From Strigamia acuminata (lineage: Eukaryota; Arthropoda; Chilopoda; Geophilomorpha; Linotaeniidae): 64,000 nucleotides of DNA. A program made the position numbers and the translations under genes. The first letter of the stretch is position 1, and every line of letters starts with the position of its first letter. The notes beneath the pieces are model-generated. The model searched no databases. It saw only the letters and a list, made by a program, of their open reading frames with translations, and was not told where the DNA came from. Below are positions 34,105 through 44,587 of the stretch, piece after piece. Location: positions 1,488,001 through 1,552,000 of the forward strand of contig OX442321.1 of assembly GCA_949358305.1 (NCBI GenBank). Reading direction: 5' to 3'.

Positions 34105-34836
34105 AAATGTGTTTTTTTTTAGAAGTGAGAGAGTTAGTTTGTATGAAGAATTTAAGTATTTAATTTTCAACTTTCTTAGAAATTCGAGTGACCGGGCAAG
34201 CAGCCCGATAACACACACAACAGACAGGGCAAGTTCACCAATTTTCACCGGTTGTGACAGCATCCAGTGCCGCAAGGCCGTTTACGCCTTATTCATCGGA
34301 TGAAAACACGTTTATTGCAACAACTTTTCAAAATTATTTTCAATTGGTGAGAGACGATGAAGCGGCTGCGCACAGGCTGCTGAACGGAATTTTAAACAAA
34401 GTATCTAATACTTTTTTTATATTTAATGAAAATAAATTAATGAAAAAGGTTCAATGAATTGTTAGCGGGCATCAACGGGAATACCATGACGGACATAGAA
34501 AAATCCACAAGAAATTTCTTTTTCGATTTTATGTAAGAATTTGCACATTTGTATGTAAAAAATTAGAAATTTGTAACAAAGCACAGAAGAAGAATCGGAT
34601 TTCATGTTAATCAAGTTTTTTTTTAATTTTATTTCTTTTTTATTATCAGTTTCAAAAATTGGGTTTAGCTATAAAAGACCAATGGATTTGTGTAGACACT
34701 AAATATTCAGTGAAGGTTAGTGATAATAAATACAGACTCGAAAATGAGTGAAACAGCATTAAATTGCCAATAACAAACATTTCTGTCTTCCAGTTCACTA
34801 TTGCTGTCTGATCTCGTCATGAAATCGAGTCATCAC
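34105..34836 (+). pseudogene. KKRFNQLL-family block A (degenerate)
   Basis: First copy of a duplicated multi-exon gene. Exon 1-like sequence (SSDENTFIATTFQNYFQLV then RDDEAAAHRLLNGILNK) ends at GTATCT, but a 2-base deletion upstream breaks its frame. Exon 2 is truncated at its 5' side (RFNELLAGINGNTMTDIEKS remains). A last exon at 34650-34715 (acceptor TTATTATCAG; FQKLGLAIKD) is present. A poly(A) signal in the context GTTAATAATAAAGCATT lies near 35058. The copy looks inactivated. Confidence 0.5.
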
Positions 34837-35409
34837 AATAACGGAAGTGAACTGGGAAACGAATATTACAAAAAGACGGCAGAAATTACTGTTTTCTGTG
34901 CAGAAAACAGACAAACATACAATCGATTACATACAATTATGACATTGACTAACAAAAGACTCATTTCAGGAAACCAATCGACAACTAACAGATAAAAAAA
35001 AACGAAAAACACTATTGATGTGGTGGTGATCCACAATAGTACATTCCATTCCGTTAATAATAAAGCATTATGTAATTAGTTATCACAACTTTTTTAGAAT
35101 AATAATTAATAATTATATTGATAAGTTTACTGTTTTTTCTCTTAATAAGGAAATAGTCTTTTGATTAATTGGATGTAATTACGAGTTATATTAAAATTAT
35201 ATTTCACACATTGAAAGACCATGTGGAAATAAAAATTTAGTTTAGCAGCTCAAGGAACTCTTCCATGTTGTGAGTAGGGCGCAGTAGCCCAAGACTACTT
35301 GACGGCTAACTTTAATTTTTTGTTTAAGTTATTTCTTCTTCCCTTTCTAGGAACTTCATGGAATTCTTCCAGTGAGAAATGACAACATCAGACGTCCATT
35401 AACATCAAA

Positions 35410-35538
35410 ATGGGATCATCAACATCAAAATCCGAGTTCGAGAAAACAACTGAAGAGTCATACATCAACCCATGGGCTGTTTGTTACGTAGCCGTCTTAA
35501 TTTTTGTTCTGATCATCTATTGGTCCAAGAACAAGTAA
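35410..35538 (+). CDS. Single-pass membrane micropeptide (42 aa), MGSSTSKS type
   Basis: A 42-codon ORF: acidic head with SEFEKTTEESYINPW, a hydrophobic segment of about 20 residues (VCYVAVLIFVLIIYW) and a short basic tail (SKNK). It is homologous to the micropeptides at 42540 and 43180-44587. Uniquely, the N-terminus MGSSTSKS fits an N-myristoylation signal (Gly2, Ser6, Lys7). An acceptor TTCCCTTTCTAG at about 35349 suggests a 5' exon. Expected topology is one membrane span with the N-terminus anchored if myristoylated; partner unknown. Too short for ordinary gene finders but conserved across copies. Confidence 0.55.
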   Translation: MGSSTSKSEFEKTTEESYINPWAVCYVAVLIFVLIIYWSKNK

Positions 35539-35661
35539 CATAAAAATACAAATAAATAGAAATAGTATTTAATTTTCAACTTTCTTAGAAATTCGAGTGA
35601 CCGAGCAAGCAGCACGATTACATACACCACAGACTGAGCAACTTTACCAATTTTCACGGGT

Positions 35662-36315
35662 TGCGACAGGACAACAAGTCCCGGCAGACCGTTTTTGCCA
35701 TTTTCGCCAGACGAAAACTCCTTCATCGTTAGAACGTTTCAAAATTTTTTTCAATTGGTGAGAGAAGATGAAGGAGCTGCGCACAGGCTGCTAAACGGCA
35801 TTTTAAACAAGAGTATCTAATACTTTTTTTTATATTTAATAAAAATAAATTAATGAAAACTTTTTCACACAGATTACCTATGCAACTTCTTCCAACGATC
35901 TAAAGAAGCGATTTAACCAGTTATTAACAGGGATTCACGGCAACACTGTGGCAAAATTGGAAGCGAGCGCCAGAGGTTTCTTTGACCACAAAAGAAGAAC
36001 TAATTTCCATTTTGAAGTATGAATTTGCACATTTGTATGTAAAAAATTAGAAATTTGTGACCTAAAGCCCAGTATCGTGTTAGATTCCCGAAGTGAAAGT
36101 AACAACGAATGAACTACGAGAAGAAAAAAAAGATTCAACCAACTTTTGGACGGTGGAAGCCCTATGGCAAAATTGCCCAAAAATGTGCGAAATTTGTTAG
36201 AGCACAGAAGAAGATTCGGATTTCATGTAAATCAATTTTTTTTAAAATCTTATTTCTTTTTTATTATCAGTTTCAAGGATTGGGTTTAGCTATAAAAGAT
36301 CTTAAAGACCACTAG
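35662..36315 (+). CDS. KKRFNQLL-family block B, most complete copy
   Basis: Exon 1 about 35662-35811 (CDRTTSPGRPF, PDENSFIVRTFQNFFQLV, DEGAAHRLLNGILNK); exon 2 35873-36016, exactly 48 codons (ITYATSSNDLKKRFNQLL... to FHFE); exon 3 36068-36112 (ending DSRSESNNE and stop). A further exon 36271-36315 (FQGLGLAIKDLKDH) would be an alternative end. AATAAA is at 36446. Problems: one extra G at the exon 1 donor (AAGAGTATCT instead of AAAGTATCT) shifts phase, and no start codon is evident. Exon 2 boundaries are identical in block E. The sequence is probably a soluble helical protein; family unknown. It may be a recent pseudogene. Confidence 0.45.
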
Positions 36316-36689
36316 AAACGGATCTGGACAGAAAAGCTCCCAACTGGCCATTTAGAAAAGCATGTATATTACTTCTGTCACAGTAAACAGCAAAATGGTG
36401 TTGGTGATGGTGGTGGTCCACAATAGTACATTCCATTCCGTTAATAATAAAGCATTACGTAATTAGTTATCACAAGTTTTTTAGAATAATAATTATGTTG
36501 ATAAGTTTACTGTTTTTTCTCTTAATAAGGAAATATATTATATTTCACACATTAAAAGACCATGTGGAAATAAAAATTCAAAACACGTGTTCATCCGTGT
36601 AAATGTTAAAGCAGTGTGTCTCAACTGGCAATAAATCGGTGCTGGACTGGGAAGAAATTTAGCACCGGGAAATCGGTGAATTTCTCAAA

Positions 36690-36930
36690 ATGTTTTCAGA
36701 ACCCGCGAATGAAAGTCCAGATTATACCAAACGCATGTTGATCGCTACATTCAGGCTACAGGGATACAAACAGAAAGACAGTCTGAAGGTTAGCCCAAGA
36801 AGTTTTTAAGGAATGAAAATTGTTGAAAGATTGTTTTTTTCTGTCCATGTATCAGAGAATTGCTTTTACCGTTAAAAGATTTTACAATTGGCACAAACGT
36901 AAACACCTAAACGGAGATGGAGTTTTTTAA
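36690..36930 (+). CDS. Small two-exon ORF MFSEPANESPDYTKR..., unknown
   Basis: Exon 36690-36788 (33 codons, donor GTTAGC) and exon 36856-36930 (acceptor CATGTATCAG; RIAFTVKRFYNWHKRKHLNG) join in phase 0 for 57 residues. Cognate first-exon ORFs lie at 45477, 48661 and 53188, but there the sequence runs on into a copy of an inverted-repeat module. The second exon is followed by a frameshifted copy of the gene at 37170. Coding status is uncertain. Confidence 0.35.
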
Positions 36931-37160
36931 CGATAATAAAAACGATAGGATCAGAAATCGTCAAAAACACAGCGTGCAACTGTGATCATTTTCTGCGTAA
37001 CTTCAATCCATTCTCTCAACAACCGGTGAGAGGGACAAACGACGATGAGCCGATAAGTGGGACAAACGACGATGGCCAGACACACCAAGTTGCTGCTACT
37101 ATTTTTAGTAACAAAAAAGACAAGTGTTTAATAGAGTTCGGTTATTCAATTCCCGTTACC
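36915..37160 (+). pseudogene. Frameshifted tandem copy of the 37170 gene
   Basis: Shares AACGGAGATGGAGTTTTT and CACACCAAGTTGCTGCTACT with 37155-37370, about 250 bp away. An extra T and other indels destroy the frame. Confidence 0.6.
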
Positions 37161-37169
37161 TAAACGGAG

Positions 37170-37588
37170 ATGGAGTTTTTAACGATACTCAGAAAGATCG
37201 GTGTAGAAATAGTAAAAAACACATTCGTCCAGGTTTACGATCATTTCTTGCACAACTTCAATCAAGAACCGGTGAGAGGAAGAAACAACGATGGCCAGGC
37301 ACACCAAGTTGCTGCTACTATTTTTAGTAACGAAAAGGACAAATGTTTAATAGAGTTCGGTTATTCAATTCGTGATGAAAACGAGGATTATCCCGCTGAG
37401 GCGTTTTACGCGTACAGCTTTCTGAATGTATTTTTAAAATTATTTTATAAATTTGTTTGATTATAAAAAGTTTTGTTTAGTTTTCAGGTGCGGTGACATC
37501 TCACTATTTGGAAGAAAGATTTAACAAGTTTTTGAATGGTGATATCCCGGCACGAATATATCACAAGCAATTCGTCGCCATTGGCTGA
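37170..37588 (+). CDS. Two-exon 121-aa protein, distant relative of the KKRFNQLL family
   Basis: Exon 1 37170-37427 starts at an ATG in good context (GGAGATGG), MEFLTILRKIGVEIVKNTF, and ends YAYSFLN; exon 2 37481-37588 (acceptor TTTTGTTTAG, 53-nt intron, phase 0) reads FSGAVTSHYLEERFNKFLNG then IPARIYHKQFVAIG and stop. The core YLEERFNKFLNGD lines up with DLKKRFNQLLAGI of the neighbouring family at an equivalent position after an intron, suggesting common descent. No signal peptide or membrane segment. Not recognised. A broken tandem copy lies just upstream. Confidence 0.5.
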
Positions 37589-39058
37589 AATTATTACACA
37601 CAATGTGAAGAAGTTGAAATTAAGAAATAATTTAACTTCATTGCAGTTGCCAAAGATACTAGCTATTCTATGGCAACCCAAGCACAGTCAGAATAGTCAA
37701 GAGAAAGAGATAAAAGGATTCCAATAGGAGACAATAAAAAGTTTGATATTAACCAAACTCCACCCTGTTGGATGTTTCAAGAGCAAAAAGATTTTCTTGC
37801 ATTTATAAATGTTTTGAGAATTTTTGCAACTCTGGAGAAAATCATTTTGAAAAAAGTGAAAACTTCTCAAAGGTTGACAAATATTTTAGTTTAGCACACC
37901 AGCACAATAAACCAAATGTGTTTCCACAAATCAGCAAACGGAAGCTGATGCCAACATCATTCAAGCAAAAGCAACTACAAGTAGTTGGATGGAGAATTTG
38001 GTGATAATAAATAAATTTTCATGACTGGTAAATGCTACACTCTGATGTAGAGTGCAGTGTGCAGTCTTACAATACCAACATTATGCCAACCAGAGTTCTC
38101 TTTTAGCATTATCTAGGGATGACCAGTGGTCGAGCAACAGACAATCAAAATGTTCAACAGTCCTTGTTGTTTCATTGGGAAAATCGTGATATTTCGCCAT
38201 AGTGGCATGGGATACGTCAAACGCGGCCTAATGACTTATGGGTTTAAATCAGATTAACCAAACCCAGACTGGAACGCCATCATTTGGATTAACTAACATT
38301 TTTAAAAATTTAACAAATGATATTAAATTCTGTACGAAAAATATATCAAGATTAGGCCTAAAATGGAATCAAATCGAACAAAACATTTTTTTTTCAAACC
38401 AAACTTTGAAAAACCACCAAAAAGCACAAAAATAGCTCCAAAAGCCGTATCAAATAATATTCTTGCCAAATAAATACTCAACTGAAGAAATACAGAAGAA
38501 AATACATTTCGAACTAGGCCTACAGTAGGCCTAAAATAGAACCAAAAGAACAAATGTTAGAAGATAAATGGATCATTTTTTAAAGAATTCAAACCTTCTG
38601 AGAAATTTGCGGAAATGTTAATGCTGTGTTTATGAAACCAACCGACCATTTGAAAATCATACCCAAATAAATAACTGAAAAACCGTGAAAAACGAACACA
38701 GCATGTCGAACCGCAAAATGTTGCTCTTCACCTCGCCTTGTGCTCAGCGAGACGAAATAACGTGACAAACTATTGTTTAGCATCTCGTATTGTCACAGTC
38801 CATGGACTGTGGTATTGTTTATAGCATCGTCATAAAATATCAGTAAAACGAGCAAAACAACTTTAGTTTTTCAATTTGTCAATTTTTATTTCAGTTTTCC
38901 AATTTTGAAAAATTAAAAATTCAAATTTCGGATTCAAATTTCATTTTTGTGGTGGCGGCTCAGGGCCACCAATCTATGGATTTTTAATTTGTAAGTAACG
39001 CATCAGGGCTTCACTAATTTAAAAAGCACATTGAGTTTGTTTCTTGCTAAACTTTAAA
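37589..39058. repeat. Segmental duplication arm 1 (paralog of 53.5-54.4 and 61.7-62.3 kb)
   Basis: Sequence from the end of block B through 39.1 kb matches, with divergence, the sequence on both sides of the LTR element. Shared landmarks: GCAACCCAA... near 37672, AGGCCTAAAATGGAATC near 38354, and the ATTGTCACAGTCCATGGACTGTGG stretch near 38790 (reported in part). No intact gene is seen inside; short open frames at 37768 and 38238 are unconvincing. Confidence 0.6.
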
Positions 39059-39160
39059 ATGTCGTCTGGTTCGTTTTCATCGTCCATTAACAAGGGATAC
39101 AAATTTACACCTTTTGAAAAATGTCATCAAAGAGTGTATCAAAGTATGGTATACGCCTAA
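39059..39160 (+). CDS. Short ORF MSSGSFSSSINKGYKFTP..., duplicated N-terminus
   Basis: 33 codons. The first 18 residues (MSSGSFSSSINKGYKFTP) recur at 62266 with one substitution, after which the two copies diverge completely. It may be the 5' coding end of a gene cut by the duplication boundary. Weak evidence for translation. Confidence 0.3.
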   Translation: MSSGSFSSSINKGYKFTPFEKCHQRVYQSMVYA

Positions 39161-39676
39161 TTAGACGTTTCTCGAACTGCGCGATTTAATGTGCGCTAAA
39201 TTGTACGTTTTAACTGAGGAAAACAAATCCTTTTCCTCGTTTGAAAATTTACGACCGTTTAATGAATTTCGATACAAACTCGCCCCTGAAAATCCCCACG
39301 AATCGTCCCAATATGGGAGGGCCCCCGAGTGCAAAGTTAACTCAACAGGTTTGAGGTTAAATTATACGTTTTAATGTTGAAAATTAGGGGCCCAAGTGAC
39401 CTGAAGGCGTCGCTGGGGCCCTACAAATTTCGGAGTAATTAAACCTACAGAAATTCTGTGGAAATAACCACGTGTTAAACCTACAGAAATTCTTTGGAAA
39501 TAACCATGTGTGGAAATATCTGTAATTTCCACAGAAAGCCTATGCAAATTCCGAATACATATAATTATTTTAAATAAATTTATATTATATTAAATTTATA
39601 ATTATTTAAATTATATTACCATATAATGAAATAATAGCGTTTATTTTTATTTTTATTTTTTTAATTTTTTTTTGAA

Positions 39677-39919
39677 ATGGCAACTGATAACGAGATTAGC
39701 AAATTCCTTGCCATATGTTCAATTCTTAGAAAGCTTTTCATGCGTTTTATGGATGCTGCATTGGTGTTGCCTTCTCCTGCAGTTGTGCCTTCCGCAGTTG
39801 TGCCTGCAGGTCCCCCTTCGATCCATGTGCATGTAACAAATCGAGGTCATCAGTATGTAAACCAGAGAAATCAACGGTCAAAGAAACAGCGGACACGCGG
39901 TCCTCATTTTGCAGTTTGA
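39677..39919 (+). CDS. Hypothetical 80-aa protein
   Basis: True ATG in good context (GAAATGG). Predicted protein starts MATDNEISKFLAICSILRKL, has a Pro/Val/Ala stretch (VLPSPAVVPSAVVPAGPP) and a basic end (RNQRSKKQRTRG). No relatives recognised and no splice or promoter support beyond the ORF itself. Confidence 0.3.
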   Translation: MATDNEISKFLAICSILRKLFMRFMDAALVLPSPAVVPSAVVPAGPPSIHVHVTNRGHQYVNQRNQRSKKQRTRGPHFAV

Positions 39920-41883
39920 AAACGGGAAAACGTTCATTTTCTTTTAGCATCTCTTTAAAGATGTACACCGACAATTTCAGCAACCAAATGTCATTTTCCA
40001 GTTCGGAAAAAGTGAAATCTTCGGTTTTATTACTTCTCTACTCTCTTTTTGATCCAATCAGATGAACAAACACCAATTAGGAGCGTAATAATGTCGTTTT
40101 CAATTCGGAAACGGAAAATTTTCATTCGTCTCCATCTCTTAAAGTAGTAGAGTTTAATAAATCAAATATCATTTTGTACGAGTAATTATATATTCAGAAA
40201 TAAATATATTTTTTTGTAACTTTTGTCTATTTCTTTCTGTTTTTTGTCCCCAATAAAATTAACTAATTTTAAAATTTCATTTCGCAATGTAAATGTAAAT
40301 TTCCAACCATTTATTCTCTGCTTTTAATTTTACCCTAATTAATTGAAGGATGCGTCATTTGGCAAGTGCACAATTGGAAAAAATGCTCAGTTTTTTACTT
40401 TTTTTCCATTTCCGCTCAACATTTTCATGCAATTAATGGAATAAATAGAAATGGAGACTGTAAAATGTCATTTCACAACTGCGGTAAACATAAAAATGTT
40501 ATCCATTTCCCTTCAGTTTGTGACCAAATAAAGTGAGTCAATCTGACCGGAGACTAAAGAAAATATCACTTCACAATTTAATAAGTTGAAAAAAATGTTC
40601 ATTACCGTCAGTTTTTCATCCACTTAATTGAATAAAACCGAAATTGCTTCACAAAATATACCACTTGTATGCATTTTTTCCAGATTTTTGTTTGTTTGTT
40701 TGTTTGTTTAATTGTATAATTAAGGCAATCAATTCCATTCAATTGAAGTCAGGATTAAGGAATTCAAGTTTAGGATTAAGTTAAGTTTTTAGAGATTTAG
40801 AATATAAGTCCCGGTGTGGCATTGGTAATTTCGGTTTGTTAATTTTAGTAATTTTGAGCATTAACATTCAGGATTACTACAAATGTTGTGAGTAGGGCGG
40901 ATTAGCTTGAAAAAGCATTATTTTATCTACTTTTTCAGCTAAAAAACACCAATTATTTCATAAAACAACAAATATAGGGCCAGCAAGCGACGCAAGAGAC
41001 TGATCGAAGAAAAATCAAAATACCAGTAAGGAAATTTAAAATTAGAATGTCGAAGAGTGGACGAACCTAGACAGTCCGTGGAGTGGATTTGTTGGAATGT
41101 ACGGACGGCCAAGGGTCTCCATCCCCCTGACAGTCACGAGTCGCGTGGGACGATCAGATTAGACACCATTGGTAACCCTCCATGTATTGTTTTCTGTGGG
41201 CCACCCAACATATATTTTATAAATTTTTTTATAGAGAAAGTGTATTTTGTGTAATGTCATCAACAAGCGACCAACCTGACTGGGCTTTATGCATTTGTTT
41301 GATTTGAATGTAATTTGAAGTGTTTTGCACTCCATCATATTTTTGTTAATTTGTGACGTGCGTGTACGCACGCGTGTGCGTACAGCGCCACCTGTGCTTT
41401 CATACAAATAAATTCATTCATGCAAATTTCCCTACAACAACCGCCTTGTGTCTGATTCGATCCAAGAATATCCATGCAATCCAAGTACATCCAGCTTCCA
41501 TCCAACAATCCGATACAACCCAGTTCAACAAACACTTCATAATTTCAGTGACATAACCATATTTTCTGTTTATACAAGAACGGTAAAACATGTTAAGTTG
41601 GTACATTACAGGCAAGCGGGAGAAATGACGAGGTGCATTTATTTAATCATCTGTTTTGATCATCTTTGGTGGCAGAGAAAGGAAAGTTGTAAATTGTTGC
41701 ATTACTGATGCAGCAAACACAAACTGCAACGTTACTCTTGCAAATCCGATAAAACTTTTCTATTTCCTTTAGATATTTTGATTTTGTTTATTTGAATATC
41801 AATGGGCTGCTTCATTTACATTTTTGTTTTACAATTTTATTTTATCTTTCTGTACACACTGTTTACTCTTAGGTTTACTCTTA
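39920..41883. other. No recognisable gene
   Basis: AT-rich DNA with a short TTTG microsatellite near 40688. Overlapping ORFs at 41057-41708 on both strands lack features. Nothing else seen. Confidence 0.4.
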
Positions 41884-42033
41884 GGACATCCATTTAGTGA
41901 GTTTGAACACAAAAGACTTCATTTTGCAAACCAACTTCGCGAAAAGTACAAACTTAAATCGTTTGACATCATCGCGGCTGATAAAACGAGTGTGTGGTTT
42001 GACATTCCGTCGTCTACTACTGTCCACTACTGA
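41884..42033 (+). pseudogene. pogo/Tigger-like DDE transposase fragment
   Basis: The frame HPFSEFEHKRLHFANQLREK... followed by SFDIIAADKTSVWFDIPSST ends after 50 codons. It corresponds to the segment around the first catalytic Asp of Tigger/pogo transposases (usual motif IIAADETxVWFDMPSxTTV); here the DE(T) pair reads DK(T). N- and C-terminal parts are missing, so it is a dead remnant. Confidence 0.7.
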
Positions 42034-42539
42034 AGCTAGGAAATGAGTGTGAAAACTGGCGTTTTACTCCAGGTTCACATTCCTTTTAATGTCATTCATT
42101 TATTTGTTAATTTTGTATTTTGATTTCATAACATTTTATTTTGGGTTTACATTCCCTTTAATATGCCAATTTGTTGTTATTTTGTATTTCCTTTGCTAGT
42201 AATTTTGCATTTAATATTTGTGTATTTTTGTTGTGATATTTTAGTGTCATCAACCTTTTTAATTATTCGGGTTAGATTTTCTTGTCACTCAACTTGGCTT
42301 CAGCTCCCCACTTCGGAATGCAGCTGAGGTCAATTATCAGATTAGTTTTGCTCCAATAGGAGCGATTTGTGTATATATTTTTTGGAGACAATAAACCTTA
42401 ACTCAGTGAGTGCCAGTGAGTGTACAAAATTTCATAGTGACAACACGTTGTATTACTTCTAGCCAACACTTATATTTCCAAAGAAGCTAGAGACTTTTAA
42501 TAATTCAACAAGAAGTTTGATTTCAACAATGAGGAAGAA

Positions 42540-42707
42540 ATGACGACATCCGCATTTGTTAATGTGACCAACAGCAAAATAGAGTCGACCACTATGTCCG
42601 AATTTGACAGAACCAGTGAAGAGACAAACATCAACCAATGGGTTGCCTGCTTTGCAGCAACTTTAATTTTTGTTCTCACACTGATTTCCTGGTTTAAAAA
42701 AACCTAA
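42540..42707 (+). CDS. Single-pass membrane micropeptide (55 aa)
   Basis: ORF MTTSAFVNVTNSKIESTTMS... with EFDRTSEETNINQW, then a hydrophobic span (VACFAATLIFVLTLISWF) and KKT. The inner Met (residue 19) aligns with Met6 of the tandem copies, while their first Met is Ile here, so translation may start at either ATG. Member of the family at 35410 and 43180-44587. Function unknown. Confidence 0.5.
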   Translation: MTTSAFVNVTNSKIESTTMSEFDRTSEETNINQWVACFAATLIFVLTLISWFKKT

Positions 42708-42719
42708 CATAAAAATACA

Positions 42720-42945
42720 AATAAATAGAAATAGTATTTAATTTTCAACTTTCTTAGAAATTCGAGTGACCGGGCAAGCAGCCCAATTACAGACGACATC
42801 ACAGACAGACCAAGCACCACTGACAAAGCCTCTTCACCGATTTTCACCGGCTGTGACAGAGCGACAAGTCCCGGCAGACCGTTTTCGCCATTTTCATCAG
42901 ATGAAAACACATTTATTGTGATACCTTTTAAAATTTTTTTAAATT
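42720..42945 (+). pseudogene. KKRFNQLL-family exon 1, block C copy 1 (truncated)
   Basis: Open from about 42734: IFNFLRNSSDRASSPITDD... ending SSDENTFIVIPFKIFLN and a stop, where other copies continue into DEGAAH... The sequence is fused directly to a micropeptide fragment, indicating a deletion. Confidence 0.5.
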
Positions 42946-42949
42946 AGTC

Positions 42950-43063
42950 AAAAACGATGACAGAACCAGTGAAGAAACAAACATCAATCCGTCGGTTGCT
43001 TGCTATGCAACAACTTTAATTTTTGTTCTCACATTGATTTCCTGGTTTACAACACGTAAATAG
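42950..43063 (+). pseudogene. Micropeptide fragment lacking its start
   Basis: Frame DDRTSEETNINPSVACYATT... LIFVLTLISWF TTRK and stop at 43063, without an initiating ATG. It abuts the first 254-bp unit and may be the seed from which the array expanded. Confidence 0.6.
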
Positions 43064-43179
43064 AAATAGAAAAGTTTATAAGATTAGAGGTAGAAGAAAT
43101 AATAGATTTTTTTAGAAGTGAGAGAGATAGTAAGGAATTATATGAAGACATCAGACATCCATTAATAAACAACAGCAAA

Positions 43180-43317
43180 ATGGAATCAACAACCATGTCT
43201 GAGTTTGACAAAACCACTGAAGAGACATACATCAATCCGTGGGTTGTTTGTTTCATTGCCCTTTTAATTTTTGTTTTAATAATCTACTGGTTCACAAACA
43301 AAAATACAAATAAATAG
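43180..43317 (+). CDS. Membrane micropeptide, array unit 1 (45 aa)
   Basis: MESTTMSEFDKTTEETYINP, then a hydrophobic span WVVCFIALLIFVLIIYWF and a basic tail TNKNTNK. The acidic head and basic tail predict an N-out or N-in single span; charge bias (K/N-rich tail) favours the tail in the cytosol. The open frame extends upstream of ATG to the preceding stop (EIIDFFRSERDSKELYEDIR), so a spliced, longer form is possible through the acceptor at about 43116. Minus-strand 72-codon frames over the same unit are shadows. Confidence 0.55.
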   Translation: MESTTMSEFDKTTEETYINPWVVCFIALLIFVLIIYWFTNKNTNK

Positions 43318-43433
43318 AAATAGAAAAGTTTATAAGATTAGAGGTAGAAGAAATAATAGATTTTTTTAGAAGTGAGAGAGATAGTAAGGAATTATATGAA
43401 GACATCAGACATCCATTAATAAACAACAGCAAA

Positions 43434-43571
43434 ATGGAATCAACAACCATGTCTGAGTTTGACAAAACCACTGAAGAGACATACATCAATCCGTGGGTTG
43501 TTTGTTTCATTGCCCTTTTAATTTTTGTTTTAATAATCTACTGGTTCACAAACAAAAATACAAATAAATAG
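43434..43571 (+). CDS. Membrane micropeptide, array unit 2
   Basis: Same 45-residue product as unit 1, with no coding difference visible. Spaced 254 bp from its neighbours; because 254 is not a multiple of three, the copies cannot be one read-through polyprotein. Confidence 0.55.
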   Translation: MESTTMSEFDKTTEETYINPWVVCFIALLIFVLIIYWFTNKNTNK

Positions 43572-43687
43572 AAATAGAAAAGTTTATAAGATTAGAGGTA
43601 GAAGAAATAATAGATTTTTTTAGAAGTGAGAGAGATAGTAAGGAATTATATGAAGACATCAGACATCCATTAATAAACAACAGCAAA

Positions 43688-43825
43688 ATGGAATCAACAA
43701 CCATGTCTGAGTTTGACAAAACCACTGAAGAGACATACATCAATCCGTGGGTTGTTTGTTTCATTGCCCTTTTAATTTTTGTTTTAATAATCTACTGGTT
43801 CACAAACAAAAATACAAATAAATAG
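43688..43825 (+). CDS. Membrane micropeptide, array unit 3
   Basis: Identical predicted product to unit 1. Poly-T acceptor-like element is retained 65 bp upstream of the ATG. Confidence 0.55.
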   Translation: MESTTMSEFDKTTEETYINPWVVCFIALLIFVLIIYWFTNKNTNK

Positions 43826-43941
43826 AAATAGAAAAGTTTATAAGATTAGAGGTAGAAGAAATAATAGATTTTTTTAGAAGTGAGAGAGATAGTAAGGAAT
43901 TATATGAAGACATCAGACATCCATTAATAAACAACAGCAAA

Positions 43942-44079
43942 ATGGAATCAACAACCATGTCTGAGTTTGACAAAACCACTGAAGAGACATACATCAATCC
44001 GTGGGTTGTTTGTTTCATTGCCCTTTTAATTTTTGTTTTAATAATCTACTGGTTCACAAACAAAAATACAAATAAATAG
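43942..44079 (+). CDS. Membrane micropeptide, array unit 4
   Basis: Identical predicted product to unit 1; flanking unit sequence unchanged. Confidence 0.55.
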   Translation: MESTTMSEFDKTTEETYINPWVVCFIALLIFVLIIYWFTNKNTNK

Positions 44080-44195
44080 AAATAGAAAAGTTTATAAGAT
44101 TAGAGGTAGAAGAAATAATAGACTTTTTTAGAAGTGAGAGAGATAGTAAGGAATTATATGAAGACATCAGACATCCATTAATAAACAACAGCAAA

Positions 44196-44333
44196 ATGGA
44201 ATCAACAACCATGTCTGAGTTTGACAAAACCACTGAAGAGACATACATCAATCCGTGGGTTGTTTGTTTCATTGCCCTTTTAATTTTTGTTTTAATAATC
44301 TACTGGTTCACAAACAAAAATACAAATAAATAG
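44196..44333 (+). CDS. Membrane micropeptide, array unit 5
   Basis: Identical predicted product. The upstream poly-T carries the AGACTTTTTT variant shared with unit 6, so units 5 and 6 share a more recent ancestor. Confidence 0.55.
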   Translation: MESTTMSEFDKTTEETYINPWVVCFIALLIFVLIIYWFTNKNTNK

Positions 44334-44449
44334 AAATAGAAAAGTTTATAAGATTAGAGGTAGAAGAAATAATAGACTTTTTTAGAAGTGAGAGAGATAG
44401 TAAGGAATTATATGAAGACATCAGACATCCATTAATAAACAACAGCAAA

Positions 44450-44587
44450 ATGGAATCAACAACCATGTCTGAGTTTGACAAAACCACTGAAGAGACATAC
44501 ATCAATCCGTGGGTTGTTTGTTTCATTGCCCTTTTAATTTTTGTTTTAATAATCTACTGGTTCACAAACAAAAATACAAATAAATAG
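44450..44587 (+). CDS. Membrane micropeptide, array unit 6
   Basis: Identical predicted product. The following partial unit (44588-44669) has eight Ts before AG and then joins the KKRFNQLL block. Confidence 0.55.
   Translation: MESTTMSEFDKTTEETYINPWVVCFIALLIFVLIIYWFTNKNTNK

Noticed and set aside
43047-44526. Six repeated 72-codon minus-strand ORFs (MKQTTHGLMYVSS...)
   Set aside because: Shadow frames opposite the micropeptide array; the plus-strand product has acidic head, membrane span and basic tail and is shared with diverged copies.
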